From NCBI GenBank assembly GCA_036244855.1, contig BQKZ01000036.1:214806-278805 (forward strand): a DNA stretch of 64,000 nucleotides, in the 5' to 3' direction. The translations under genes and the position numbers were made by a program. The number at the start of each line of letters is the position of its first letter. Position 1 is the first letter of the stretch. The notes under the pieces were generated by a model. That model did not search any database. It was not told where the DNA came from and saw only the letters and a list, made by a program, of their open reading frames with translations. Of this stretch, positions 1 through 14,600 are shown piece after piece. Origin of the DNA: Temnopleurus reevesii (lineage: Eukaryota; Echinodermata; Echinoidea; Temnopleuroida; Temnopleuridae).

Positions 1-1194
1 TTTATGAAAGTTTAAACCTGCTTCAAGATGGAGCTGAAGTAGGGATATGGAGTACTGTATGAGCTTAAATTTACGATGTTTTATTTTCACAAATATTGAG
101 GTCCTGGCCTCACAAAAAGTTCCAATCTTTTTCTTTTTCTTCAGTGCTCAAGAATCACTAATCATTAATTAGAAATGAATGATAATTGTTTCTTTTTGAG
201 TTTCCGCTTATGAGAATGATTCAGCATATACAGAGAGAGAGCTAGATCTGAGACTGAATGAAGTCAGATTATAATCAGCATACATATTATAATAATATCT
301 TCATTCATTTTTAATTTCTTTCAGATTTCTTTTAATAAATGTAAACTATTTTATTGCATGCTCTTATTTCCATTTTGTATGGAATGATTGTCTTTTGAAT
401 AACCAAGCCATTTAACATTAATGTATTACACATTAAACATTAATTGATGACAACAGATCAGCATTTACATGAGAGAGTATGGATAGACTGGTAGAAAGCA
501 TCCAGGGGACTTTTGAGTTGCACAATGAGGATGGAACATCCTTGGATGTTCATCATGTCAACTAAGTACTGCTCTCATCAATTACTCCGGTGTGAGGTTT
601 TAGCAAAAGGAACCTAAGGCCAAAGGAAGAGTTGTATGTATGGCTGCTCAATGATAATAGAACAGAAACAATGACCTTGTCCTACAACGTGAGATAATGG
701 TGAATCTATTACAAATTGGACGAACATAGATCTGAATAATCAAATTGATTTAAATGATATCCTTTTTAGAGTACATTGAGTGATAAGTTCAGAGTGTTTT
801 TGTCTACATTTGTTTGAATAGAGGTCAAGAGATACTTATTCTTTCTAATAATATCTTTATCAGATAGTGAAAATAATTGATTATGGCAAAGATTGTAGCT
901 AGAGTGACTCCATAGTATACTTTAGAAGCTTTGATTAGGTAATTTAATAATATACTGGCTTCTTGGAAATACTAAATTGTAACTGCACCCAAGAGAAGCT
1001 ACTCCTATAATGGATGATTTATCCCTTATTTGTTTAGCATTAGAAAAACTCTTTTGGCTCGTCCACCAAACAGCATCCCCCTTCCTCCAATCTCGTTATT
1101 TTAGTTGCGTGTCTTGTTTGAAGTCAACCTGTATTGATTAACAAGGTGTGTCCATGAAGTGCGTACCACCGTCTATCATCCGAGACGGGGCCTA

Positions 1195-1590
1195 CAGATG
1201 GGGGTGGTAGCTTGGAGATGGGATGAAGACTGGGAGAAAGAGAGATATAATGAAAGATCAAGAGGGAAAATGGAAGACTGAAGGAAGGGAGGGATCGAAG
1301 GGGAAGGCGGGTTTAATGGAGAAGGGGTTAGTGGCAGGAGCTAGGGAGAATGATGGTGGGTGGAGGAGGGAGGGAGGGATGGGAAATAAATGAAGAGATG
1401 AAAAGAGAGGATGGAAGGATCCAATCATGTGAAAAAAAGAAAAAAAACATTTGAAGCAAGATATTGTGTAGGGCAATTTATGAAGACACTGTCAGGACAA
1501 TAGAGAGCAAAGAGAGAGGGAGGAGAATGAAAGAGGTGGAGAGTAAAAGAGAGAGAGGGGGTGAGAAATCAGGAGAGGGAGAATGATTAG
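1195..1590 (+). repeat. Purine-rich (GA/GGA) tract
   Basis: The + strand is dominated by GGAGG, GAGAG and GGGA words. This low-complexity homopurine block produces a spurious Pro/Ser/Phe-rich ORF on the other strand. Confidence 0.7.
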
Positions 1591-2295
1591 ATAAAAGCTC
1601 ATCTCCTATGCAATGGCTGCATCAATGACAAGCACCAGTGCACAGCTTACCTGGGAATGACCTTGCCCGAAGCGGCAGATACTATCTATCCTGCCTGGTC
1701 TGCTCTTTCTATCCTAACTAGATCATCTTATCTTATTCTAGCCTTTGGACACCCAGTTTCTGTGATTTTCATCGATCTTATTTTATTCCTTTAGATGCAT
1801 TTTATTTATAAATAAAAGGTGATTGATGCTGCATACATGTAGTAATGGTATCAGTTCCACTTATTCTGTCTCTGATAAGGACAAGTTATAGTTGGCAAAT
1901 ACAGATTAAGTGGTAGAGTACAGGGGGAGGGGTGTGGCAGAAGCAATAAAGAAAGAACAATGCAGCACCTACATGTATAACAGTCAATTTACTGAAGTGG
2001 CTACACTGGGTTAACAAAGTATGTTATTATTATAATAAATGTACAAGGGAGTTCATTCTTCTTTTCTAAAGATTAGAGGATATGGTCATGAACCAAATTG
2101 GTAGGCCAAGAATGCCATTAGTCTGTAGGTCTGTCGGTCGGTCAGAAAATATTTTTGTAAAATGGAATACATTTCATATGAAAAATGGACCGAAATCTTC
2201 AGCTCCACCAAATCAAATGATTTCCTAGAAACAGATGGCTATAGCTGTGAATTTGGAAATAATAATCTAGCAATAAAACACAAAGAGAAAGGAAC

Positions 2296-2298
<3 letters not shown>

Positions 2299-2338
<40 letters not shown>

Positions 2339-2341
2339 GAG
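2299..2341 (+). repeat. (GA)n followed by (CAGA)n microsatellite
   Basis: About 13 uninterrupted GA units are followed by short CAGA repeats. Confidence 0.95.
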
Positions 2342-4690
2342 CAAGATAATGTGAATCATCATTATTCTTTATAATTAGAGCTGAAAAGAAAATCCCATTC
2401 CATATATTGCTAAAAAAACCCAGATCCTCTTATAATTCACCAAAAGCGCAAATGCTGAAAATTTGATGAGTAGAATCAAGAGAATTTGAGTAAATGACAC
2501 TGTTAAGAGTCTGTCAAAGTGTTTCATCCAGGGTTCAATTAAGGTGCACAAACGCAAGATCACTTCATGCATGGAAGCCAATGCCGATAGCAAATAGAGA
2601 GTCCGAAGGCTTCGACCATGGTGCGTACGTGACACAATGTCTCTAACTCTACTGTCCCACCCACAAATCAAATCAACTATAAAGTTGATCTTATCACCCA
2701 ATTGAAAATTGGTTGGATGTGGGCAAACATTGAGCACAATAAGTTGAACTGGTGTCCAGAGATATACAGTGATGTCAGGTGTGAAATTATGTGATTATAA
2801 TCATAGCTCCTATATTGGTTTAACATCCATTTGTCAAATTGCTTTGCTTAAAACTGCTCGAAAATTGCAATAAATGAAGAATGAGCTAGTAAAATTTGTG
2901 TTAAGTGTGTTCAATAAGAGTATTGAGATATTTAGGAAGAAATTCAACTGGGCAGAGATGGAAAATTATACAAATTGGCAATGTCAATGTTTGCACTAGG
3001 TATTTTATAGGCAATTTGTAAGTGAGCTCATCAGCTACTTGGTAGTGCAAATTCCCTTCCCATTTTATTGTGAAGGTGAGAATGAAAATGCAATAAAAAA
3101 TTAATGTTATAAAAAGTGAATAAGTAATTTATATTTCTTCTACAAACTGGCTCAGGTGATAAAAGGACACTTATTCATGGAAAATTTGTCATCTTAGCTA
3201 AAGATGATTTACCTAAGAATAGGTGCTGCATTAATATGTGCTGCATTTTTTTTTGGTACTGCCAAATTTACAAACTTATCATACATTTACATTCAATCAG
3301 TTTGAAATTGTGAAAGCAAAGTAGAACTCACATTTATGTAAGCAGTAATCACCAGATTGACTCATAATTATTGGAAATTTGAGAGTACATTTGGCTGTCT
3401 TCCAAGTCCAGAGTTCCAAAATGAATTTCTAAGTTGTCAGTCCTTAAAATCGATCCCCTCCTGTTGACTACTGATAGTAGAATGACAGTCAGTCAGTTAA
3501 CTTTCATTATTTTAATACTTCAAGACATTGACATTTTGCAGATATGAGAAATAACCCCATCCATCTGAATTCCTATGCTTTTACTGTATCATGTGATATC
3601 TATTCATATACCCAAGGCCAAACAGTAAGTATCCATAGAAACAGACCTAAACAAATCCTAAACAAAATATAATATAAGCAGCGTGTAAGATCCTTAGAAT
3701 GCTACTTAAATTGCATAATACTTTGAACTGAATCCTGCAATTATTTTGTAAGTAACGCTTTGTTTTACCAATGAACTATGAATATCTACCAAGGTCATGC
3801 ATCGTGTGAGGTAGGAAGCCCATAACCGCTCAGAATGTAGGATGGGAGAGACATACTGAGATGTACTCTCATCACATCTCCATCGTAGTTTACATTCAAG
3901 TATACTCTGGAGGGTTAATGTCTCAGGGGGGGGGGGGCATTTCTTTGGAGATTGAATTTATCACTTTTTACCTCAATCAAAATTTCTACAAAATTGTTCA
4001 CACTTAAGAAAATATATGTGCCCATAATTTGATATAATCCTACTTTCAAAATTCTTAAAGTTGGCCTTCAGATTGTCATTTCAGACTGGGGAGGATTGGT
4101 AAAAAGACTCAGTAGAAAATTGAATCTTACACCTGAGACGTAGACTAACACATCTGTGCTGATATCTGCGAAATGTACAGCTCTTTTGGAATAAACCCCT
4201 CTTTGACCTCGTTGAATATTTAATGCCCAATTTCTTTTAATAATCTAAGGTGTGGTGGAAACTAAAAAAAAAAAGATAAGAGATTGAAATTAGGTCTGTA
4301 CAAGGATAGAAGACTACCCATCATGTGCCCTTGGCCGCTTTTGAATGTGATTTTTTCAGTGATTATAATTGATGCATTCATCTTTATTAAGTCACATAAA
4401 TAGATGATAAAGCAACTTTTTGAAGAAAAAAAACAACAGCAACCAATATTTATGTTGTTGTTAATGACAGATTAATAAATATCTACCCAGGTTAGCTATC
4501 TTTCTCCACATTTTTTCTCTCTAAATTCCCAATTATAGTCAAATATTGCATAATGATCAAGGGAAAAGGGTTTTTATGTTACTTAAGGTCGTGATGAATT
4601 ATTCATACAAAGTAAAACCATACAAATAGTATGAGAGTTTTCAAACCTCCATTTAAATATGAGAAGAGAGGAATAAGAAAGGAACAATAG

Positions 4691-4736
4691 AGAGTAGAGA
4701 GAGAGAGAGAAAAAAAAAGAGGGGGGGGGGGGNGGG
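4691..4736 (+). repeat. GA microsatellite with A and G homopolymers and a one-base gap
   Basis: (GA)n runs into poly-A, then 12 G, an N at 4733 and GGG. The N probably marks an unresolved homopolymer rather than missing unique sequence. Confidence 0.9.
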
Positions 4737-5309
4737 AGACCTGACCAGAATCCATGATGAAATTGTGTGATCAAGTAGCATGTATCTTGAGTTACCCAAG
4801 GACACATAATCTCTGAGAGCAGGAAAAGTATGATGTCTGGAGATGTAAAATAAAAGGGTTACATCATTGTCAGGAATAGACCAGTCGACCTTGAATGTAT
4901 CATCGCCACAACGAGGCTTCATGTATCAGAATTATCACATTATATGCTTCCCAGAAAAACAGACACACATGCCAATATATCCCAATTATTAACAACAAAT
5001 GGATTGCACCTAACTTAAATGATGCTAGATGCTATACAGATTATGTATTGAAAAGGATGGTTTTGTAGTCAAATTTGTTACAAACTTGTGACTCCAAGTA
5101 AATGAAATAAATTTTTATTTTAATGATTCTTATAGAGTTTTTTTAAAATAGTTTCCTGTACAATTTAATAGTTATACTTTAACCTCTTCTGCAGATTAGA
5201 TTAGAGTTTGAATTATATTGATATTATTGTATTTCATCCTTTTTAGAAAGAAATACAAGATTTTTTATGTGACACTTTTTCCAATAAGGGCCAAAGTGTT
5301 CTATATCTA

Positions 5310-5570
5310 ACAATATTATTATTCCTAGACGACAACAGCTGCACTTTACATGCATTACCTTAGGTCCCTGGGACCTTCCATGATGTCAGCATATACAGTG
5401 GCTACAAAATTTCTATATCCTACGAGTTACCCATTGAAGCTCCAGGGTAGAGTGCAGCACATTGTCAATAGATTTCTTGCTGAAGGAAATAAACAGCATG
5501 GGTGGGATTTGAACCATCGACCCTCTAGTTGAGAGACAACAGTCAGAACCACTACACCAAAGGTTATTAC
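5310..5570 (-). mobile_element. tRNA-derived SINE, minus strand
   Basis: Read on the minus strand, the head near 5570 contains a box A-like GGTGTAGTGGTTCTGACT and a box B-like GGTTCAAATCC, the two internal RNA polymerase III promoter elements. The body shares words with the SINE at 24757, including TTCAGCAAGAAAT and GTGCTGCACTC followed by a GGGTA motif. The 3' end near 5310 has an (ATT/AAT)n tail. The tRNA-like head has no intact cloverleaf continuation, so it is a SINE and not a tRNA gene. Confidence 0.8.
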
Positions 5571-7915
5571 AAAACACCTCACTGGGCCAAACATACACAA
5601 GTCAACCCACATTGTTATTTCATATCTACCACTGATAGCAATCTCTTTTGACAAGGGAAAAGAGGAAATCTTCTATCAATTTTTCCCCGAGGTTAAGAAT
5701 CATATTAGTCGCATTCTGATGTAAGATCCATTACATTGCAATTTACAGAATGCAAAGTTTTAAAGTTTTAATTTCAATAGTCTCAACATATGTCACAGGT
5801 GTGCATAGACCCACTTGAAGGGTTTCTTATGGCCCTTCTAACTCAATCAGAGCTTCTAGAGGGACCATCCTATTAACCTCCTTATGTCTGCTTGTTAACC
5901 TACTTAATATGAAGAGTCTCTACAGCAATACAAGCAGAACCAATCTTTAGCCTTCTTTTACTCAATTTAACAATGTCTGTGGGAATTCCGGCCTAGCTTC
6001 TAGTGTATCAACCACAAACCTAGTTTATTTGAGATATGGAGAGCGTTAAAAGTTACTCTTCTCGATTTCACTTGAGATCTTTGTTTTTTGGCTACATTAC
6101 TTCTCTTCATTTGCTTTCAAGCACAAGTTCAAAATACTTGTTGAAAACCGCAATGTGTTGACTCTATTTGATATATATGTTAAATGCATTATAGATGTCT
6201 ACCTAGCCTAGGGCTAGGCATGATATCTTGGCCAATATCAGACTCATGCTTACTGTATGTGCAGACCTATAGGCCTTTTTGGTTGCATTTTTACCTCACT
6301 TCCTGAAAAATGTTCGTTACTATAGAGTTTGCCCTATTTAAGTCTAAAATATGATGGATTAATGAAAGTAATATGTATCATCTTGACTTTGGTATTATTC
6401 TGAAGTAAAAATCATCCCTCATGCCTGTGAATATGAGCTCTTCCACTCTTGTGACAGTAAATTGCCTTGCAAAGAATCAAGCATGGAGCAATTTTTTATC
6501 CTTATTTTTGTGATGTAAATTCGGGTGCTAGCTTGTATTTTCTTTTAATGCATTGTGGTGATGAAAATGTTAAAAAAATCATCAACTAGAGGGCTTGTTC
6601 AGATGAAAACAATTGGCTCATATTTCATGTTATATATACACTCCAACAACAAAAAATAAATCCTTGCCCTTCTGAACTGTCTTTTCTTGTATTCTTCAAA
6701 TATTAATTGTGTTTAAATCTAAAGAGCTTAAATGGCATGAAATATGGAAACCTTTCTGAGTTAAAAAAAGTTACAAGATAATAATATAGCTAATATTCTT
6801 CACAGTAATGTGTTTTACTGACTGATTATGAATAGAATACGCCAGTGGTTTGTAGTGAAAGATAACGTGTCCAGGGTCTAATGTTTTAGCTCATACAATT
6901 CTTATGATGATGAATACAAAAACAGTTTGTGGTATTAAATAATCTCTTTATTCCCTAAAGAAAGCCTTACGAAACAAAGCTCATGAAATTGTATTATAGG
7001 AAAGGACTATGAGCCTCCAAAGCTGCTTGACTGACCTGGTAAAAGCTATAAGTATCATAGAGAATATTAAATCAAAGGCTACACCTTTAAATCCCCAGCT
7101 TGCAAGCAAGGCATGGCCATACAATTTCCACTTCTATCGATTTTCTTGAATAATTAAGAGCCGTTGAGAGATGGTCTTGAATTGATTCTGCCAAACCCCT
7201 TGATATTCAGACCCCTCATCTGTAGAACCAGTTCTGTGTTGATTTAGTTCCACATGCGATAATAAATCCATCCTCGGATTATGGCATTGAGATGCCGACC
7301 ACTCCTAGTCTGCCGCTATCAAAACAACGATGGAAAGGAGATTGGGCTCCACATAGAGCATGTCAAAATAATGTCATAGAATCAAATATTGGAAAGTAAT
7401 TCCATACGCAATCAAGTAATTGTGTAGAGGAAGAAACAAGTTAGTGTGACAATTTGACATTAAAATTAGATTTGACACTGAACCAGATCAATTCATCATT
7501 TTCAATAAGGAAAACAAATAGGTGCAAAAAATCTAGTATGATATCACAATCATTTGAAAAAGTGTAAAATTGTATTTTTTGTGGTTTCATTTTACAGTGC
7601 ATATGACTTACAAGGTATACATGACTGTTTCCTGAAACCATGCTCAACAGATTGTCATTCATGACTATACTCCAAAGCAAAGCAATAAAAACTTTTACTG
7701 GTATTGGAGGAAGTATTAAATATGATTCATTTTTAAACTCTGTCTGAACTCTGCTGTCTATGAAGTTTGTAATTATGGATTCACAGACCAGACAAGCTAT
7801 TTTATTGATTGGAGTAACAAAGCATGTAGCTCATGTGGATATTAGTTCCAAACAAATATTGTTGTATGAAAGTTTAAAGAAATATTGTTTCAGTTGCACC
7901 TTTTGCTCTACATAT
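5571..7915. other. No recognised feature
   Basis: AT-rich sequence without convincing exons or repeats visible by eye. Confidence 0.5.
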
Positions 7916-8175
7916 GGGCGGTGTTTCACCAAGTTACGAAAGACTTTAAGAACTAGATCTACGCATCGCTTTATGAAACACAACCCAGGGCGGTGTTTCA
8001 CCAAGTTACGAAAGACTTTAAGAATGACTTTACGCACGACTGGAATAATTTCTTGTGCTGATCTGAACAAGAATGTTACGCGTATTGCACTCGTTAACGT
8101 AGTCGAGTCTCTCTTACAGTTGTGCGTAACTTTGAGAACGATTCAGTGAAACACCGCCCAGGTGAAACACCGCCC
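7916..8175. mobile_element. Foldback/MITE-like element with nested terminal repeats
   Basis: The left end carries two direct copies (from 7916 and 7990, 74 bp apart) of a 36-bp segment starting GGGCGGTGTTTCACC. The right end carries the inverse, GGTGAAACACCGCCC, in two adjacent copies (8147-8160 and 8161-8175). Similarity extends inward (ACTTTACGCACGACTG against the inverse of CAGTTGTGCGTAACTTT), giving roughly 50-bp imperfect inverted repeats. An open frame across it (7760-8149) is a by-product of the repeats. No transposase is present, so this is a non-autonomous element. Confidence 0.8.
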
Positions 8176-8800
8176 AGGTATGTTTTGGTCAATTCTGTGA
8201 ATAGGTTTCAAAGTTGCATTTATTGGATGTCACTTTTGAAACATGCACAAAAACTCTGTATAAAGGAAAATGATTGAAAAGTAATGACTTCTACATGACT
8301 GTCTGCAGATGGGTTTAAAGGGAAAATTTGAACAATATCGGGAGAAGGTACAACCTCCTCCCTTTTAGAGCAACTCATTAAGCCAATATCTTACACACAC
8401 AGTGTAAAAAGACTAATTATAATTAAGTGAGACAGTGGAATTTCTTTCTAGTCGTGACCATGTTAGAAATCAAATCAAAACATTATGGGGACAGTGGATA
8501 TGACACTTGGAACAATGACTGCAAAAAAAAAACATCTGTAATTATTTTGTTTATATGGAGTAACCATGACTTCAGACATATGGCTTTGTTTTCTGAGAGC
8601 AGAGCCATTTTTGAAATCATAAGAATAAGAAAGACTAGAAATGCCAGATGATAAGCTAATGAGGATGAGCTTGAGTACTTGAGATGATAAAGATAAAGTA
8701 TCCTTGAATAGGAGGCACCTAGTCACGTACTCAAATAAGACATTCTTTTAAAACCAAACTACAAAATGGTTAAATGGTTAAATTCTTGCCCAACACAAAT

Positions 8801-9115
8801 CTTTTTAATATTTTTTAGTGCAATTACTCCCAGTTTTAAAGATTATCCAGTAAGTTCTCACCAATGATCTGATTACAGTATAATTTTAATATTTGCAATA
8901 TAACCTATATCTTTTGATAATGTCAAATTGGTCCATATATCAGTACCTTTTATTAGAAATGTTTCTTGTACCAAGTTCTAGCCTAACATAACAATCTTTT
9001 TAATACTGCTTTACGCAATTATTCCCAGTTTTGAAGATTATCCATTAAGTTCTCACCACTGATCTGAATGTCAAATTGGTCCATATATCAGTACCTTTTA
9101 TTAGTAATGTTCACT
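8801..9115. repeat. Direct duplication, about 120-165 bp, offset about 195 bp
   Basis: 8801-8970 and 8995-9115 share CTTTTTAATA, CCCAGTTTTRAAGATTATCC, AAGTTCTCACC and GTCAAATTGGTCCATATATC in the same order. The first copy has about 43 extra bases before GTCAAATTGG. The copies differ at scattered positions, so the duplication is not recent. Confidence 0.85.
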
Positions 9116-9289
9116 TATTTCATATCACAAAACCCAAATTTGCAATATCATTTTCCACTGCCATTGCTACAGATCTGGTACGCCATTTTCTATTCTTTAT
9201 TGCATTTCTACTTAAATATGTGTATTTTTTAAATTTTTACTTATATGTGTATTTTTAGTATTTTTACTTATATATGTGTATTCTTTGTA

Positions 9290-9400
9290 TTTTAAGTGAT
9301 TTTTTGTAAATTTACATTTGCAATTCAGCCTTTGGCTGCAAGAAATGTTTTTAATTGTCATTCAATTCAATAAATAAACCATTACTACTACTATTAAAGT
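9290..9400 (+). mobile_element. Possible 3' end of a non-LTR retrotransposon
   Basis: TTCAGCCTTTGGCTGCAAGAA is followed by AATAAATAAACC and an (ACT)n-like tail, a layout typical of LINE 3' ends. No coding remnant is visible, so the call is tentative. Confidence 0.35.
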
Positions 9401-11556
9401 AGGGGACATAGGTATAGTTAGAAAGAAGAGTGTTCTAGTTTTAAAATGTTGATGAGTGTAGGTATTCAACATCATAAAAACATTATAGATGGTCTTTAAA
9501 TCAGCCTCATATTAACAAGTGATTTTTTTTTCATTTTGAGTAGATAAGGGTTTAAGAATGTATTCGTCCATTATAATTCTTTATCTTAATTAAAGTCAAG
9601 GAAATAAGTTTTATGAAATCTCGGGTGTCAATCAGATTCTTTTTCCAGACAGTTGGTTCTTGCCCTAAAGTCTAGATGCACTCATGTAAATGTCATAATT
9701 TGTTAATGTAGGGTCATTGCGGTTCAGCCCAAGGTAGTTGTATGCATTATGAAATGCAAAATGAGCCATAATAACACACATTGTATAATAAGCATGATGG
9801 ATCAAAGTTCAGTGTTGCTTGCTTTTTTTTCTATCAGCTGAATTAGATGGCAAATGAAATGAGGTCTCATAACCAGTTTACAAAGCCAAATTATATTTTA
9901 TTTTATACACTAAACAGAAATTTAGAGGTACCTTAACAGATAATTCAAACCAAATTTTCCCCACCAATATGCACATGTTATGTATGAGGCGATGTTGAAC
10001 TGCTCCTGTTCAACAATATATTTTTCTCATTAATGTATTCTTTTTGATCATTCATGTTTCCTAACAGGAAATATGAATTATTTTGCCATTACAGTCCTTC
10101 AGGCAGAGAGTGACATTTTTATTTCAATCCGCACTTTGAATTGATATATTTCTCCAAATTCTTTAGATTGTACTTCAGTTATCGTCCCAAACTAGTTCCA
10201 TTTAAAACTTTTAACTTCTATCCCAATAATTGTTTTATTCAATTTAACATGGCTAATAAGTAACAATCTAAATATTCTGGTGTGATGATTACTCCAATAT
10301 AAAATGTTCACCAGTATACCTAGATTTAATTTGCAACAAAGCAATATCTTTCCTTAGCCTGTGTCACAGAAAAAGTAATTTGACTCCCTCTTTAAACGAG
10401 GGTGATAGATTCATTATTATCGCTTCTTAAATTGATGATGTTAAGTGGTGTTAGATGTAAACTGTTCTATTACCCCTCCAAGGCCAGTAAGGTGGCAGGC
10501 TAACAGATGATGTTGATGATAGCTTCGTGTGAATGCCCTTTATAATATGGGAGCGTGATAACGATACTTTGTCAATTTGAACTAAAGTTCATCACACTTT
10601 CGAAATAGATACACTTTGATGCAAATACGTTCGCCCTTATGATTTGTTAATAGCATGAGAAAAAAATAGAAAATGATAATCAGCTATCACAATTTTTACA
10701 GGTGGGATATGACTGGTATCAGTTTGCACTCATGAAATCATTTCTATGGTTGTATTGAATTGAAAGTGTTTTCTCTCTAAATAAGAGGACTGTACTACAA
10801 TCATAATTTGTGTTTCAACTAATACTGCCAGGAGTGAAGATCACTGGAGAAACCAAACTGAGCAACAAGATGACATTAGACATCATAGTCCACTGACAGA
10901 TATATCTATGGCTATTATAAATTCATTAATAAAGTAAAGAGTAGATTGATGAGTGCGTTTGGCAGCACCCGCTTATCGTATAGATATAAACAGACATAGG
11001 GTACATATTTGAGTGTTGCCAAGAACTGAACACATGTTTGACAATCAAATTATCAAACATCATGTTGAAGCATGAAATAAAATGTTTTCTTAATATAGTA
11101 TCAGTTTCCATCGATGTCCATATCTTTTCTTTCTAAACAGATGCAAGCAATGATATTGTTACAATTGTGCAAACATTCACCCATATTTTCTTTTGTGTAC
11201 CTCCTTATCAATGGTCATAGGTGTGAAACTTTTTTCCGACACCACTTTTTAAAACTTTTTTCTAAAATTACTTTTTCTTGGACACATTATGTCAGTACAT
11301 ATGCAAAAGTATGCATATTTTGCAATTCATTCATGATATGCAATTGATAAAGTTGCATACATTTTGAAAAGGCAAATTTTTTATGTCACAAGGTTTTTTA
11401 GTTGTACAATATTTTCCATTGTTCCTAAAACTTTTTTTTTACCTTTATATGCCAAAGGTTTTTTAACAATGTACAAAGTCATCGGAGCTAATACCTGGAA
11501 AAGTTTTTGTCACTTTTAGAGTAGAAGATGATAATTATCATTAACTATCTTTCCTT

Positions 11557-11615
<59 letters not shown>

Positions 11616-14600
11616 TATATTCCGTTTCTGTTTTTATATCCATCTTTGTCTCAATAAGTTTTATGTCCCTTTCACTGCTCCCACATCCTTTTCTCCTTCC
11701 TTTTCTTCTTGCTTACTTTGACACCCAACCCTACTCCGATGATGGCACGCAATTATCTCTTGACTTCTGCCTGAACCTTCCCCATCCATCACCAACCATC
11801 ATCACATGCTTCCATTTTTCACCGCAGGGACTTTATCCGGGATTTAATGTAAACAATGACGCCTATCTCGATATGGGGTCTAGATAGTCAAATTAAGCTC
11901 GTCTTAGAGAAAGAATAAAACATGAGAAATCATTATAATGGAAGAAACAATTGTTTTAAGATATTTTATCCTAAACATCTCTTGTTTTCACTGGGCCCGA
12001 CAAAGTTTGTGAATTTTTATCTGCAATTTACTCTCAAAGATTATACGAATCACTCATAATTCATATTTGAGGCTTCAGCTTTCTCTTTTTTCATATTTGC
12101 TTCATTATTCCATCAGTAATTCACTGTTTACAAGAGGGAGATTAATGTTGATTACTTTTGTGGTTCGATATAAACATTGACACTAAGCAAGATAAGATTC
12201 CCAGACATGTGAGCTCTGATAATTTAAAAAGAAATCAAACCTATGAAGAAGACTTTCTCTTTTTGCCTTGCCGACTCTCAATTTCCCAGCACTTCATTTT
12301 TACATCCTCATAGAAATAGAGTAAAATGTAATACAAAACCAGACATCAAATATTTACTCCCCTACCACTTCATCATTTTGTCGGCTTCTTGCATGAAAAC
12401 CACTTTGTATCTTCTTTGGCAGTATAGAACCCTGATCAAAGTAAGCAGATGGAAAGCATTCCAGTGCAATCAGACCTAGATAATGACCACTCCAGTCATT
12501 GCCCTCTCCCGTCACACATTTACAACCACTCATTGTCTTTAGTATTATTTGAGTGATCATGTTTTTTCAATCATCATCATCATTATAATTATAACGAGCT
12601 CATCTTTGTTGTTTGATTGGGGCTGATCTTGTTCAGTCCTACTCATTTAAAATTGATGATCTCTCACTTCTAAATGGCACTCAAACCTATCCCTCGACAT
12701 CATTAGTTCATTTTCAATTGTTTGGCATCATTCTCAAACCAGCCTGTCTGTATTTGGCAAAAAAAAAATTGGTTGCATTTTGGTTGCCCTCCCCCCTCAC
12801 TGAATACTGAGTGACCATGCAAAAACAGAATAGGTACAGATAAATACAACCTGAAAAGTCATATTCACTCCAAAGTTTTTTACCCAGATGAAATATGTTC
12901 CATAAATAAGGAAAACAATTTTTTTTCCAACTGACTGCCACCAATTTCCAAAATGGTATTCCAGGGCAACCAAAGAATGATGGATATAAATTGTGATACT
13001 CAAGTAGTGCATAATGCGTAGTGCATAGTAATACATAGGAAATGAAAGAGAAAGATAGAAATAAGATATATGAGGAATTTACATCTACATGTACTACTTT
13101 TTTTACTTCGTGATATCGTGTTCAAATGATTATTAAGAGTATCTGGAAAGCTTGAAATAGCAGCAGTATATAGTAGGTTACCATAGTTATATGAATGTCT
13201 TCTTATGAAGAATAGTCATATCAATATCCAGGGGAAAACTGAGTCAGATATCTTGAGAGAATCATTAATATTCAAGGCAATTACAAAACCTGGATATAGA
13301 TAAAGCGATAAAAATTGTATACATTTAGGGACAATTTAGTATTAAGTTTAATTGGAGAAATGGGATTGATCTTTATTCTACATTGTATTCAAATGAGTTT
13401 TGACAATTGCAAGAGACAAACTTGGAATAAGTATTCCAGGCGTATATGTGGGTGCATATGAGGGGGAGGGGGAGTGGCAACCACTTCAAAAGATGAAAAG
13501 ACCCCTGTTTCTCTTGTCTGACTATTGTAGTCTGGTAAATATCATGCATGCTACTTTGCATCCCTGTTCAAATAGAATCCTAGATTAATGGTCCCATGTA
13601 GGAATTTTAGGTACTTTTTTAATCCTCTTCATTTGTAATTAGCCTCTCTCACTATATGCCTTTCTTTTCCATCTCCTCTATCCCCTTCTATTCTTCACTC
13701 CTTTTTACCTCTATGATATTAGTATGAATGATCCAATAACCATATCAATCCCCTTACATCTTAATGGGAGGGGGTCTTTTCAATATGTGTTGTGATTTTA
13801 TCAAGGGAAAAGGACTGTTTATAAATGCCCTGATAATAATGAAGTCAATACTAGTTAAAGTACATGGGTGATAAAATATGATTATTGTGAAATTCATTGT
13901 TCACTGATTTTGAATTGCCATAGTCCACTTCACATCCCTTTTAAATAGGAAGCATATTGTATTGATTGGCTTTAACAATATTGATGGGCGAGAAGAGAGA
14001 AATCATAATCACAAATCAAAATGACTTTTTCATCTCGCTGTTTATGAGTTCATAGCAGGTCAGCTGACAGCTGATCCAGTGCGTCTCATTAGAGAGATTA
14101 CCTAGGGGGAAATAAAAATTATATATCTCTTATTGAATTCTATATCAGCATAGGCTTGGGACATCTACAATTCTAATTTGATATAGAAGAAAAGTCAGAT
14201 GTCTTGAAAATATGTGTGTGCCTTGTCAACTCCCATCTCATTTTTAGCACCTTCATATTTTTGATCATCCATTTGAAAAACAAAGTTGGGTTTAAATTGT
14301 TTATTTGAAATTGTATGTATTATAGTAGAAAAACCTTAGAAATTATTGAATGATAAAGATATTCTATAGTGCTTGCTTTTTTATTGTGCATTTTTCCTAA
14401 TTTTTTCAACTAAGGGAAATAGTGCGAGCAAACAAAAGCATAGGATTGTTTGCATTATTTCTAAAAAAAGATGGTCAATAAAAGTATTACACTACCCAAA
14501 GCATTTTCTAGCTATTGGTCCTGGAAGGTTTTTAGGAACATTAAGTAAATATAAGTATTCATTTTGTGAAAGAACACAACCATTATGTAAGGTATAGCCA

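Larger units (their letters stand above)
1..5309. other. AT-rich DNA with no recognised gene
   Basis: No exon with convincing splice sites and protein similarity was seen. The stretch contains a purine-rich block (1195-1590), a (GA)n/(CAGA)n microsatellite (2299-2341), a 12-G run (3926-3937) and a GA/G tract with a single N (4691-4736). Confidence 0.6.

Noticed and set aside
2375..2737. 120-codon minus-strand frame
   Set aside because: Hydrophobic composition typical of AT-rich background; no recognisable domain or splice sites.
7760..8149. 129-codon + strand frame with repeated GRCFTKLRKTLR
   Set aside because: The repeats are the duplicated ends of the foldback element; no protein family and no splice support.
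11528..11887. Leu/Ser-rich frame
   Set aside because: Translation of the (TC)n microsatellite; the same applies to frames at 16518-16880, 47507-47785 and 63573-63852.
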